DNA from: Turbatrix aceti
Taxonomy: Eukaryota > Nematoda > Chromadorea > Rhabditida > Panagrolaimidae
DNA: 64,000 nt
Direction of reading: 5' to 3'
Assembly: GCA_963969345.1 (NCBI GenBank)
Contig: OZ017767.1
Span: 1,736,001 to 1,800,000 of the forward strand
Shown: positions 1-11,865 of the stretch, piece by piece
Layout: each line of letters begins with the position of its first letter
Position numbering within the stretch: the first letter of the stretch is position 1
Made by a program: the position numbers and the translations under genes
The notes under the pieces: generated by a model
Told to the model about the DNA's origin: nothing
Database searches by the model: none
What the model saw: the letters and a program-made list of their open reading frames with translations, nothing else

Positions 1-1171
1 ATTTCGAGGAGCCGGCTGTTGCTTTTCGCCGACGTGACTGTTTCCTTCCTTCCTTCCTTCTTTCCCTTTCTAGACAAATAAGGTCTTTTGCTTTTTATTC
101 ATTACTTTTTTCACCTGTTCTCACTTGATGGACCGGGTCCATATTACCTTTTGTCCGATCCGGCCAAGTTCGGAGCATGAACAAAGAAGCAGGAATGTAC
201 ACAGTGCAAAGTGCGAAAAATGACCACTGTACAGGAGTTGTTGTGTCATTGGGGAGTACGGTCTTTTGATGTTTTCACGAGTGTTGAAGAGCGGTGCGGG
301 TATTGTTTTTGGGTGATTTTTGATCACGGAGTTTTACTTTTGATCTACTCGGAAGGAGTTTTGGTTTTTCTGATCCCTAATATTTTTTCTCGGTTTTTCA
401 ATTCGTTAAAAAATGTTTATACCTGTCCAGAATTGAACCCAGAACTACTGAAACGATGCAAAAACGGTCATTTTGCTTTTGAGCTATCCAAACAAATGTA
501 ACTAAATCGTAAATATTTTTTTCAACCCATAAAAAATTTTTTTTCACCCAAATCCTTGACGCCTGTGACGCCTGTTTTCGTCGAGCAGATGACTTCACTT
601 CCTTCCCCTTCAATTTTTTCCCAGCAGGATTTTGTTCACTATCAAGTTACACCTTCCGTCCTTTATCCTTCCGAACGGCGCATGCCAACAGGAGTCCCTC
701 TCCTTCTCTCCGCACTGCCATCCGAGCCATCCCATCCCGCCAAACCTATTCCATTTGCCAGGAAAGGTTTTAGCCACCAGAAAAAAAATTAATACCCTTG
801 GCAGGCGGTGTTTATCTGCTGACTGAGTCTTTTGTAGTCCTCCCGGCAAGGCCCGGACCTGGGTGTTAGTTTGCAAAATTTTTGTTGTTGTTCCTCCTTA
901 CCCGCTCATATGATGACACTTTTGTTTACAGAAAAAAAAGTTGCTAGCTTGAACCCTGTGGGAAAGCCGGATAAAAAACTGGCTCAAAAGTGTGAGGTAA
1001 GAGAGGTGAGCAAAAATGAGGGGTTACTAGTATGATGACGCGAGACAACTGCATTCTTGACTGTTTTCCTGTCGACCACTTGACATAATCCTTTGCTCAT
1101 TCTGTTCTATTTTTTACGCGTTATTCGTGTTTTTTTTTATTTTTTTGTGGGTAATTTTTTTTTCTTTTCAG
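1..1171. other. Upstream region of Frizzled; no supported gene
   Basis: I see only short open frames on both strands with no domain signal. The segment contains T-rich tracts and ends in a strong acceptor-like site (ttttcttttcag at about 1160-1171), which is either the 3' end of a 5'-UTR intron or a spliced-leader acceptor for the Frizzled transcript starting at 1172. Confidence 0.4.
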
Positions 1172-1229
1172 GACGGATCCTCACTAAAAAATTACCAAAC
1201 CCCCGGGTAATCCAGAAACCAAAGCAACG

Positions 1230-3203
1230 ATGCCAAGATTACCTATCCTGGCGCTTATTCTTCTGCTTGGCACCTGGCAGCCTTCAGTCGAAGGCTCGTA
1301 CCATCGTAAAGGTCAAAAAAAGTGCGAGCAGATTACCATTCCACTCTGCAAGGGTATTGGATACAACATGACGTCATTCCCCAACGGTTACGGTCACGAA
1401 AAGCAGGAAGAAGCTGGAATGGAGGTTCACCAATTTTACCCTCTCGTTGAGGTAAGTATTTGCGCTCTTTCAAAATTTTTTTCACTGATTTATATTTTTT
1501 TGTAGGTCGGTTGTTACAAGCACCTCAAATTCTTCCTCTGCTCCCTGTACACGCCAATTTGCCAGGAAAATTATGAAATGGAAGTCCGTCCCTGCCGGGA
1601 GGTCTGTCTCGAAGCGAAAAAGAGATGCGCGCCCATCATGCAGCAATATGGATTCAAGTGGCCTGAAACATTGTTCTGCGATGCCCTTCCCCGAGCCGCA
1701 GATCAGGCGACCACCGGCGAAATCTGTGCTGCTCCTCCAGATGCCCTCGCTGAATCCAGTTTTGAAGTACTGGAGACCTCTACAAAACCCAAATCCCGAC
1801 CTGCCCAGCCGAAACCCAAATCCAAGACCAAGCCAGTGTCGCCCAGCATCATTGATCTCAACATTGTCGACACCCAGTGCGAGTGCCGCTGCGTAAGGCC
1901 ATTCCACGTGACTGTCTCTTCCCTCGATCGAGTGCACAACGTCACAAACTGCGCCTACGCCTGTCGATCACCTGCCCTGGCCCGTCCGGCTGACCAGCAA
2001 TTTATGGATTCTTGGATCATGGTTTGGGCTGGCGTCTGCCTGGGCCTGTCCATTTTCACAATCTTGACATTCTGCATTGAAATGAGCAGATTCCCCTACC
2101 CGGAAAGACCAATCTTCTTCCTCGCCGGCTGCCAAGCCATGGTCGCAATCGGGTTCCTGATTCGAGTCTACGTCGGGAGCGACAATGTCGCCTGCAACGG
2201 GGAAACCCTCAAAACAGCTGCGGCTCCCAATGGCACTTGTTTTGCTGTCTTTTTCTTGATCTATTACTTCGGCATGGCAGCAGCAGCGTGGTGGGTGATC
2301 CTGTCGCTTACCTGGGTTCTCGCCGCGGTTCCCAACTGGTCGACTGAGTGGATTGGAAAGTATGCCAACTATTTCCATCTCTTTGCCTGGACTCTGCCAG
2401 CGCTCCAGACAGCTGCGGTCGTTGCCTTCAAGGCCGTGGACGGTGATCCGCTCAGTGGAATCTGCTACGTGGGAAATACTGATATTTCCAACCTCCGACT
2501 TTTCGTTCTGGGACCTTTGTTGGTTTACTTTACCATTGGATGCGCCTTTTTATCTGTTGGATTCCTCAATTTATGGTCGATTCGTTCGAGTCTCAAAAAA
2601 ACTCACCCCACAATCGACCGAACCGGAAAGTTGACTCAGCTGATGTCAAAGATCGGAATTTTCTCCGTTCTTTACACCCTGCCAGTCATTTTCGTGATCC
2701 TAGCCCAGTTCTACGAGCAACACTACCGTCCGCTCTGGGAGCTATCCCAACTCTGTCCATGCTCGGTACAAGTCCAGGAATCCCGGGACACGAGCACGCT
2801 TCTCTCCCTGATCAAAACCGCTTCCATGCTGGTCGTCGGCTGGACGACAGGTGTCTGGGTGGTCTCTGGCAAGACTCTTCAATCCTGGAAAAGTCTTCTC
2901 TGCTGCTGCTGCCCGGCGCGAAGGACCACAACTCAGGGCTACGCAAATGCCCACGGCTACCAACTTTCAAACGATGGCATTCCCTATTTTCCCGCTCCGA
3001 CAGAACACGGAACGATGTCGAGAGTCGGATACATGCATCACAGCAATGGCACTTCGCCGTTGTCCAAGTTTCAATCACCTCCACAGAACGACATTATGTA
3101 CACCAACCGCGAATGCTTCAGTCCCCTGATTTACGGTGCCACGAATTCTGGAGGCACGCTGAAGCACTGCTTGCGGGGTGGCATGATGCCAGAAGACGTC
3201 TAA
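1230..3203 (+). CDS. Frizzled family Wnt receptor
   Basis: Seven-transmembrane Wnt receptor of the plasma membrane. Two exons: 1230-1451 and 1506-3203 (intron gtaagt...ttgtag, phase 0), giving 639 residues. Residues 1-22 form a signal peptide. The cysteine-rich Wnt-binding domain begins at about residue 33 (CEQITIPLCKGIGYN) and has the ten cysteines expected. A long linker rich in Pro and Lys follows, then seven membrane segments from about residue 244 to 528. Right after the last one is KTLQSWKSLL (about 530), the KTxxxW motif that binds the Dishevelled PDZ domain. The tail ends in an acidic PEDV sequence. Family membership is clear; which nematode paralogue it matches (mig-1, lin-17, cfz-2 or mom-5 type) I cannot decide without alignment. 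The ATG follows an acceptor-like site by 58 nt, which supports this start. An AATAAA signal lies near 3441. Confidence 0.95.
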
Positions 3204-6200
3204 CTTTTTTGTTTGACGACGTAATTTCAATAGGTGAAATCGATACTATCTCAGATAATGCATGCGGGATCCAGAAAACGACTTTATGTGTACATACTTT
3301 TTTCTAAATATGATTCAACGAGCTTTGATAAAACCTTCAAAAAATTCCATTACAAAATACAACGAGCTTTGCTGTTTTCCAGCTACTGCCTGTACATTTG
3401 CCCCATTTTTTACGATCAATTGATAAAAATAATGTTTGTAATTAATAAAATATTCATTTTTTCAACGCGTGGCACATGGCTGTATGAACAGTCTGAGACA
3501 AAGGATCCATAAAGGTTCCCTGTAATTAAAAGACAACGACAAAGTGATCAGGTCGCGGCTGGATGCATCCTGCGCTTCCTTTTTTGTGAAAAAGCGGGAG
3601 ACAGGTGACGATTAATTAGCAGGTTGCCGACATTTACTCCGTTAATTAAAATTAAGCCACAGCAAAAAATGAATTTTATTTTTTCAGGGGCACTAAATCA
3701 CGCATATTTTACACTTTCCCAAAATTTTACAAAATTTAAGCCCCTGCCTTTGTCGCCGTCGACACATTTGACGCAGTCGCTGTCGTTGTCCTCCCCTGAC
3801 GACCGCTATCGGCCCCCAAAAGTGTCATCGCCTTGCTTGTACCCTTAGATCTCCCTCGGGGGAACGGTATTTCTTTTCTTCGACTGAGGATGTCGTCGCG
3901 CTTCTTGCATTTTCATCTCTTTTTTTCTCCCTCTCTAGCGTTGTCTGCCGCGGCGGGTGCTCAACATGCATCGCATGGGACATGTCACCCTCTAAAAAAA
4001 AGTCAACTCTCGACAGCATACTGTGGTTGACGACGGCACAATCATCCATTTCGAGAGTTTGGGTGGCTTGGTCTTTTTTTAGGAAAAGACTTTGGAGCGA
4101 GCCACAATTTTTTTTCGTGTGGTAGCGATTTGTCAAAGCTTGGTGGAAAAGTCGTTCGCGCGAGAATTAGAATTGTCTGTTGTTCGTTCAGTCAGCAGAA
4201 CAGGGCACAACGGGCATCGTGTTCCGACGACGACGACAACTCATACACCCCATTTTTTTGTTTTGTGAAAAGGACTGTGCTTTGGGCTGTCAGCGAGTTA
4301 TCTCGCACAACACTACCCTTGGGGCATTCAACTAAACGACGCGACGATAGATACGACGAAAAACGACTAACTGATCGTGTTCCGATGAAAAAAAAGTTTG
4401 AATTATCTTTTTAAATTTTTACTGTTTTTTTCTAATCCCTGAAATAGGGACAAAAACATTCTAGCGGACACGAAAGTGCCATGTAGGCACAAAAAACCAT
4501 CTTCACAGATCCTCAGGTGGCAATTATGGGAGTCAGCAGGACACCACTCACAACATCCAACACAACAGATCCCATTCCACACTCTGCTGTCGAGAGTGAG
4601 ACAGACTGATGACACGCGAGCCGGGCAAGACATAATCTGGAGGAAACACCGAAGGGGTTGCCCTAAAATCCAAAATCAGTGTATAACAAAAAACACCCAT
4701 TTACAGTATCAAAAAAAGACTAAAACAATTTTTAGAAACAGACACATAAACTTTGAATGGGGTTCTAAAACGATCTGAAGCTTGTAAAACTTTCGTGTTC
4801 AGACCAGTGTGTCATTTTTTTGTGTATTTAAATTTTGTGTCCCATCCATAAGATTTATTCAATATTGCTTTTTTTAAACATGGGGTCTGGAGGTTCACCG
4901 ACAATGACCCTCCCGGGACCGGTCGCGATCACATTTGCCGTTGACGTCGAATTTGCATAATTATGATGACACTTGCGCGGACCTTGCGCGGATGCAATTT
5001 TTATCCATCCCCACTGCTTGCGTCAAGTTGTCACAATTTTTGAGTTACGATATTGTCGCTGACAACCGTATTGGATGCTGGGGGTGCTAAAAGATTGCAT
5101 CACTTATTATTTCGAAGATGAGGAAGATTTGTGAGTTCCAGATATCGTAGTGGTTTAATTATCTCATACTCAACGGGATACTGTGTCAGGGCATTTGTGC
5201 CAAAAATGAGCAGAAAAGAGAGATTCGTCATTTTCTAATATATACTATCACATCACTCACATCACCAAATCTCACCATGAGATACTGAAATATCCAGTTG
5301 GTGTGTCTTCATCAATATTTGACGCCAATTTGACACAGAACAACAGGAGGATAAAAAACGAGTACCCCATGGCCATATCTGTCGGCTGACTGGCACACGT
5401 TCGTTATGCCTCAATTTTTTTTCTTTCTTCGGTGGTAGATGGTACCCTACAATCTGTCGCGCTGTGACTTGTGACAGCTGTTTTTTCCTCTCTTTCGACT
5501 CCTCAATCGCGGAGAATGGCACGAAACAATCGAAAAACGGGATTTTGAGACGACGCTGTGGAATTTTGACGACTGCTACCTATACTTTATCTTTCACATC
5601 AGTCTGTTTCGCAGAATCCACAAATGACGGATTACAAGTGCATGAAGAAAAAAATTGAGACAACAACGCGTCCGGGTGCCATTTGTCTTTGCGATGATGC
5701 ACAATCACACTAAATTTTAATTTTGTACACCGTATTTATAATAAAAAAAATTTTGTTTTTGAAAAAAGTTTGAGAAAAAAAGATTTGTCACCTGCAGGAA
5801 TCGAACCCGGGACCTTGTTTATCATTGATAAAAACGCCTCTTACCTTTGCACCATTCAAACAAATTATAACATAATTTTTAAACAAAATTTTTTTTATTG
5901 ATTAGAATTACTGTAACCATTCATATTTCACATTTGCTGTTTTTTTAATTTGAATGCCCGAAAAACCCTTTTTCTTTTTGCATCTCCAAGTATATAAAAA
6001 ACGACTTGCCCCCGTCGACTTTCCAATTTCCCGCTCATCCGACTTGAGCACCTTTAAATTGGCAAAGTGGTTTATGGGGTGCCGAACAACGATACGCGTC
6101 TGCCCCCTATTTGCCATATCTCAAACGGGGGAAGGAAATGCCATGGCGGCCCTATGACAAAATCCCATTTGCAAGTCGTCTTTATTCGTCGTGACTTGCC

Positions 6201-6729
6201 GCCTTTCACCAGTTTTTGTTTTTTGCACAAAAAGCGATGGATGAATGACGAACGTAGTATCTACAAAAAATGAAAGGCAAAACAATTGAAATATCACTTT
6301 TATCAAAAAGTACCAAACTTGCACCTTGGAATGTTCTAACGACCCTGAACCTGACTCAACCTTGGCATTATCTTATCCACCCCATGGATACCGTTTCCGA
6401 GCCCTCCCCTCCCATCCTTCGCGTCAGATTGGTTGCCTAGAGCAGGAGCGAAAGCCGAGAATGGCAAGACACCATCCATTTCAAGCCGCTTGTCATCACA
6501 CAACAACGACATCGCGGACAAAAGCATGCTTTAGATAGTTTGACAAAAGGCACACATATACTATGTAGGCGGAGTCAAACAACAAGGGTGTCAAGAACGC
6601 CGCCGCCGCCGCTACTGCCACCAACGCCTCTGGCAGCAGGGGTGACGGGATTGGTGACTTGGTTGGTGTGCTGTGGCCCAGTCAGACAGACTCCTACCAT
6701 TATCCAGTGTTTCTCGGAAAAAATCTAGA
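3204..6729. other. Intergenic region with no supported protein gene
   Basis: The first 250 bases are the Frizzled 3' UTR. Beyond this the stretch is AT-rich with T tracts and short frames lacking codon or domain signal. Apart from the tRNA-like element at 5787-5862 I find nothing definable. Distal enhancers of the flanking developmental genes could lie here, but the sequence alone does not show them. Confidence 0.4.
5787..5862 (-). repeat. tRNA-like element (tRNA pseudogene or tRNA-derived SINE head)
   Basis: On the minus strand an A-box-like segment (GGTGCAAAGGTAAGAGGC) is followed 40 nt later by a near-perfect B box (GGTTCGATTCC) with a mostly paired T-arm. An anticodon-like hairpin lies between them, but the acceptor stem does not close, so a functional tRNA is unlikely. 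A similar unit lies at 7024-7100; both share GCGTTTTTA between the boxes and GTCxCC at the outer end, suggesting one family. Confidence 0.5.
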
Positions 6730-7714
6730 ATGTTTTCGGCAGAATTTCTTGCGAAATCTGAAATTACGAAACCTTCGACAAATTTGGATTCTGAATTTAA
6801 ACCAGATGGCGAACGTGATTTTATTCAGCTGATTAGAGATTTTTCGTCCGTGGTTGATGGAAGAGCCAAAAGTTCACCGGCGACGAGTTCTGAGAATACG
6901 GTGGAATCAACATCTGGAAACTTCGGTGATCGTAACGATGGAAATGGGTTTCTGGAGACTAGAAACACAAAGGTGAGTGACTTCAACATTTTTTCGAACT
7001 TTCTTTGATTTGATGAAAATTTTGGTCGCCACCCATATTCGAACCCGGACCCTCGAAAAAGTTCTAAAAACGCACGTTTTACCTCTACCGCTATGAAAAC
7101 AATTACGACCATGTATTTAACAAATATTTCAGAATCACAAGCCATCCAAAAAAAGAGTTCAGTGCTCCGAATGCCTAAAAACCTTCTGCGACAAGGGAGC
7201 CCTCAAAATCCACACTAGTGCAGTGCACCTCAAGGAAATGCACAAATGCTCGGTTCACGGCTGCGAGATGATGTTTTCCTCGCGTCGAAGCCGTAATCGT
7301 CACTCGGCGAATCCCAATCCGAAACTCCATTCTGGAGGGCCCATTCACTCCCGACTCAGTGTCTTCCGTCTTTCCCAACTCGCAGCGCCCCCGGTATCCG
7401 GGATATCAGGCAAATCCCCTTTTCATCCGATGACCGCCTTCAACCTTCGTCCCCCACATCTCCCATTTCCCCCGTCCAAGCTTCTGCCCCTGCCCATGTT
7501 CTCGCCTTTCAATGACGTCTATCAGCTGCTACACCTTCAATCTCAGCTTCATGCCCTTTCATCCATGCCCCATGGCCTGCAGGGGCCACCTGTGACAGCG
7601 ACAGCACCGACGACCACGACACCCCACAATTTGTCGGGTGTTATCGTGGAGACGACGGAAGAGGAGAAAGCCGCTAGGTCGTTATCCGTCGACAAAGCAT
7701 CCACACCTTCGTGA
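6730..7714 (+). CDS. Basonuclin/disconnected-type C2H2 zinc-finger transcription factor
   Basis: Nuclear DNA-binding protein. Two exons: 6730-6972 and 7133-7714 (donor gtgagt, acceptor tatttcag, phase 0), giving 274 residues. The paired zinc fingers start at about residue 89: CSECLKTFCDKGALKIH is the first, and CSVHGCEMMFSSRRSRNRH is the second. They are followed by SANPNPKLH, the diagnostic extension of the basonuclin/disco family. The N-terminal exon is acidic and Ser-rich; the C-terminal part is Pro/His/Leu-rich without a known domain. The frame is also open upstream to an ATG at 6673; I chose 6730, but the earlier start would add 19 residues. The protein has only one finger pair, whereas vertebrate basonuclins have three. 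The intron contains a tRNA-like repeat. Confidence 0.85.
7024..7100 (-). repeat. tRNA-like element within the zinc-finger gene intron
   Basis: The minus strand reads TAGCGGTAGAGG (A-box-like) and then GGTCCGGGTTCGAATAT (B-box-like), spaced as in a tRNA. The acceptor stem is not intact. It resembles the element at 5787-5862 in box spacing and in the GCGTTTTTA core. It occupies about half of the 160-bp intron. Confidence 0.5.
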
Positions 7715-8224
7715 CTTTGAAACTGATTTATGACAATGCTTTTTTTGCCAAGACGAGATTTTTTTTCACATTAGCCGAGTGTTTTTTTTGGCATGCTTTG
7801 TATATATTACTTGTCACGAATTTATTGCGATACATATACAACCTGTGTCAAAGTGGATTATTGGAGATAATGAAAAACTAAAATATCACAAAAAAAATTT
7901 TAATTTTTTTTTTGTTAAAAAACGTAAACACAAAAATGTACGCTTGCGCCTTCTCAATCATGTACAGTGTACCTGGAAGGTCCTAGCACGATTTCAACAA
8001 TATTGCACAGTATCTAACATCTGGAAAACATTTTATGCCCTTCAGAAACAAAAAAGCCCCCCCCCAAACTCGATTTTTCGGTATTTCACCTTTTTTACCA
8101 AATCCAGTCCTCCCACCACGAAATTTTTTCACCAAAATGGAGTTCACAATTTTTATACATTCGAGCTGTTTTCCGATCATTTCTGTCACTTTTTCACCTC
8201 TTTCAACCCAATTTTCTTTTAGTC
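7715..8224. other. Intergenic, no gene seen
   Basis: AT-rich 3' flank of the zinc-finger gene and T-rich leader of NOC3L. The T-rich stretch ending ttcttttag at about 8213-8221 lies just before the NOC3L ATG and is a plausible trans-splice acceptor. Confidence 0.4.
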
Positions 8225-11200
8225 ATGGTGAAATCCAGAAAGCCGAAGGACCTGACCGGTCGTCAAAGCCTCAAGCTTCAGCGCAAGATCACCGTTGGCC
8301 TGAAGAAGGGTAAATTCAAGAAACATCAGCGCGACGAGATCAACCGCATCAAAAACGCCAAAGCCGCTGCTCTCAACAACCAAGTGAAGAACGTAAGTTT
8401 TTACCATTCTGAAAAACTTTAAATATGTCCTATATTTCAGTTCTCAGAAGACTACGAGCACGAGCGAAGCTTCAAATCCAAGGAAGACCTGCACCTGCGA
8501 ATGCGGCATGGCAAATACCAGCCCGAGCACCTCGAAGACAGCGACGATGAGAAGACGAAGAAGCGAAAGGCCAAGAAAGAGAAGAAGATCAAGGAGGAAG
8601 ACGACGGAGATTTGACTCAGTTTGCTGCGGTCCTGAGCGATGACGAGGAAGAAGTGTTGCCACTCGACATGCTGGATGAAGACAACTCGGGATGGCTCGA
8701 GGCTTACGATCCGACGGCGAAGAAAAGAAAAGGGAAGAGAAAGAACGAAGGTTGGTTTTTTTAAGCTTAAAATATGGAAAAAGTAGCCTAGCTTTTACGG
8801 TTGTTTTTATAAGATTACGGTCAAAAAAAGTTACTCGAGTAACATTTTTTTGTGGGAAGTAATGTTACTTTTTGCAAATAGAATTTTTGAAGAGAAGAGT
8901 AACGATATTTTTTTTACTGTTTTATATTCTATTTTGTTACGTTCGATCATTGTTACTTTCAAATTTTCACATTTTGGCCTAAATTTCTCATGTTACCTTC
9001 TTTTTTTCGTTTTTTTCATCATTTTTTTTCATTTTTGTCATTTTCGTGTTTCAGAAGCCGACGACGAAACCTCCGCCCCCGAGCTCCGTCGTTTCAAGGG
9101 TTCTCTCGCCCTCGACGAGGAAGAACTTCTCCCAATCAAGCTAAAATCCGGCGAACTAATCCAACGGATCAAAAAAGTCGATGGCACCAGTGCCCTTCCC
9201 GAAATCGAAGATTCCGATGGCGAGGCTGAAAACGACGCTGAAGACGAAGAGGACGTGAAGCCAGTCAAGAAGGATCTCACCCCAGCCGAACTCCTTGTCC
9301 GACGCAAGGAACTCATGGCCGAGTTTAAGGAAACCATTTTGAATTCCTGCCAGGCTATCGTCGCTTTTCCCCAGGAACATGTATGTTTTTTTTTACTTTT
9401 TTGTCTTCAAAAATTCAAAAATGTATTTTTTTAGGTAGTCAAGTTCAAAAAGCTACTCTCGATCGCTGAAGGCAAGGGCGTCGATCCGCTGGTTCGAGAA
9501 TCAGTCCAGGTCTTGGCAACTGCTTCACTCGTCCGAGCGTTCGTTGAAATCGCTCCGGGATACTCGATTCGAAAGTTGTCCGAAGCCGAGCAGAAGCAAT
9601 CCATGAAGAAGGATACCAAGGCTGTTTTTGTCTACGAGCAATCTTTGGTGCTGTACTACCTGAAGTACCTCAAACTTCTCGAGAAAAATGCCAAACGTAA
9701 GTTTACAATTTTCGCGAAAAAAAATTGACAAAACCGTAAAACAATTCTGACAACGAAAAAAACGTAACAAGTTCTGATATTCTCGAAGTAACATTTTTAC
9801 GTTTTTCAAAAAGTATACGATATTTTTCGCTTTGAAATCCCAATTTTTGCAATAACCCCAAATTTTACCGTTTTGGATCCTTTTTTTCTCAAAAATCCTT
9901 TTTTTACACTTTTTTCAGCGTTTGCATCCGTCGGACGAACGGACTACAACCCGGATTCGTTCTCGTACAAAATAGCCATCGTTTCCACCCGGGCTCTTTG
10001 CCAGCTTGCATCCAAGCTTACCCATTTCAACTACGCGACCAACATCATCAATTGCCTGGTCCGACTCGCGACTTGTCCGGCGGTTGTTGAGGAAGTCTCC
10101 AGAGCCCTGGCCGTGATCCTGAAGGAGGACATCACCTTCCGGATGAGTTTGTACATTGTCAAGTGCATCGCAGGGATCGTCAACAAAAAAGCCTCGATTG
10201 TGCATCCGGCGCTCATCGAAGTCTTTCTCTCCCTGAGAATCAAGGAAGTCGACAAAACCGATCACATCCGGGATAAAAAGAAGCTCGAAATCAAGAAATC
10301 TCAACTCATCAAGGAAAGAAAGTCAAAATCAGCCAAGAAGTTCGCAGCACAGGTAAATCAGCTGGAACACGACCTGAAGAAGATCGAAGCTGCCGAAACG
10401 CAGACAACCAAACTCAAATACGCGACGGAGACGATGAAACACGTCTTTGCGACGTATTTTCGGGTGGTGAAGAGAATGCCGACGACAAAGCTGCTCTCAC
10501 CGGTGCTGGCTGGGTTGTCCAAGTTCGCCCACCTCATCAACATCGACTTTTTTGATGATCTGGTTGAAGCGCTCGAGGATGTCGTCGAAATGAAGGTTGG
10601 TCGGCAAAAAATGGGATTTTTATTTTTTTACGTTTTTTTCGGCAAAAAATCGAGATTGGACACAATTTTATGTAAATTCGTCTAAAAAATAATAATCAGG
10701 ACGATTTTAATTTTTTTTTGGCAAAAATTCGATATTCAGAATGATTTTATGGTTTTTCATCAAAAATTTAAGATTTTGGACGATTTTTATGTTTTTTGGG
10801 GAAAAATGGACAGTTTTACGATTTTTTGTTATTTTAGCACCTGCGAGTGACAGACTCCCTGAACTGCATCCTGACAGTCTTCATCATCCTCTCCGGCGAA
10901 GGCCAGGCTCTCAACATCGATCCTTACAAATTTTACAAGTCCATGTTCAGCCTTCTCCCGAGTATCGCTTTTCAAAAAAATGATGGTTGGTTTTTTACTT
11001 CTTTTTTTTATCATTTCAGATAAAAATAATTTTTAGCCCTAAAAAGACAAGAAGTCGAAACAGCCCTCGAATGCCTGGAAATCATGTTTCTCAAGCGCCG
11101 GAAGCAGGTGTCCGTTGCCCGAACGGCGGCTTTTGCCAAACGCCTCCTGGCCATCACGTTCTTCCTCCCGGCGCGCCTCGCAGCAGCCTGCCTCGCCTGC

Positions 11201-11657
11201 GTCCGAGCCATGTTCAATGCCCACCAGCGACTGTCGACCCTCATCGAAGACGACTCTGACGCCGTCTGCAACGGTGTCTATCGACCGGATGTCTCGGATC
11301 CAGATACTTGCAATGCGCTTTCGTCTTCTGCGGTTCCGGAACTGCAGAAACTGACCAAGTATCCCGATCGAGTGGTGGCGCGTTTCGCCGAAAATATTCT
11401 TCAGGGACTACCGACTTCTGGGGAAAAAAAGTTCCCGGCTGAGTGGATGTCCATGTGGGTTTTTTTTGGGGGCAAAAGGATAATTTTTGACGATTTTTTG
11501 TTTTTTCAGGACCCCAAAAGACTGGGTAACATCTGAAATCATTGAGGAAGAACGAGAATCACCGTTCGTGTCCGCAGTTCACAAAGCAGCGGCCAAAAAG
11601 AAGGTTTCGCTCAACAGCACGACTGTTTGCAGTGTTGTTCAGGACTGGCTCAAGTGA
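8225..11657 (+). CDS. noc-3: Nucleolar complex protein 3 homologue (NOC3L)
   Basis: Ribosome biogenesis factor that works in the nucleolus and nucleoplasm with NOC2 in export of 60S precursors, and in yeast also in replication licensing. Eight exons in consistent phase: 8225-8392, 8441-8750, 9055-9380, 9435-9696, 9919-10595, 10838-10985, 11037-11454, 11510-11657, giving 818 residues. The N-terminus is strongly basic, followed by Lys/Glu/Asp-rich acidic stretches typical of nucleolar proteins. The conserved NOC3 core begins near VKFKKLLSIAEGKGVDPLVR. The C-terminal CBF/Mak21-like helical region includes ALNIDPYKFYKSMFSLLP and LPARLAAACLACVRAMF. Length agrees with the family. Introns are T-rich; intron 4 carries a repeat also present in the Pelota intron. 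The gene converges on Pelota, with stop codons 209 bp apart. Confidence 0.92.
9697..9918. repeat. Dispersed intronic repeat, copy in NOC3L intron 4
   Basis: About 170 bp of this intron (accgtaaaacaat, aacgaaaaaaacgtaacaa, cgatatttttcg, ccttttttt) matches in the same order and orientation 12,580-12,770 in the Pelota intron, though the two genes run in opposite directions. The match therefore reflects a mobile or duplicated non-coding repeat rather than gene duplication. Confidence 0.5.
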
Positions 11658-11865
11658 GTTGGTCTTTTTTGATTGTTGTTGATTTTTACGTTCAAAATAA
11701 AATTCATTTCAAAAAAAAAACTGTTTATTTGCAAAAAAACTGACGATAACGATTTTTACAAAAAAGTTTACTTTAATTTTATAAATAAAATTTCAACAAA
11801 AACCCGAAAAAATAGTAACGATACGTCGTCAGAATATGAAAAACAAATGAATTTTTTTACGATTC

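Noticed and set aside
1573..1896. Long frames overlapping Frizzled, NOC3L and DLST in other frames and antisense
   Set aside because: They lie inside well-supported exons and reflect GC-rich codon bias; none has a domain signal.
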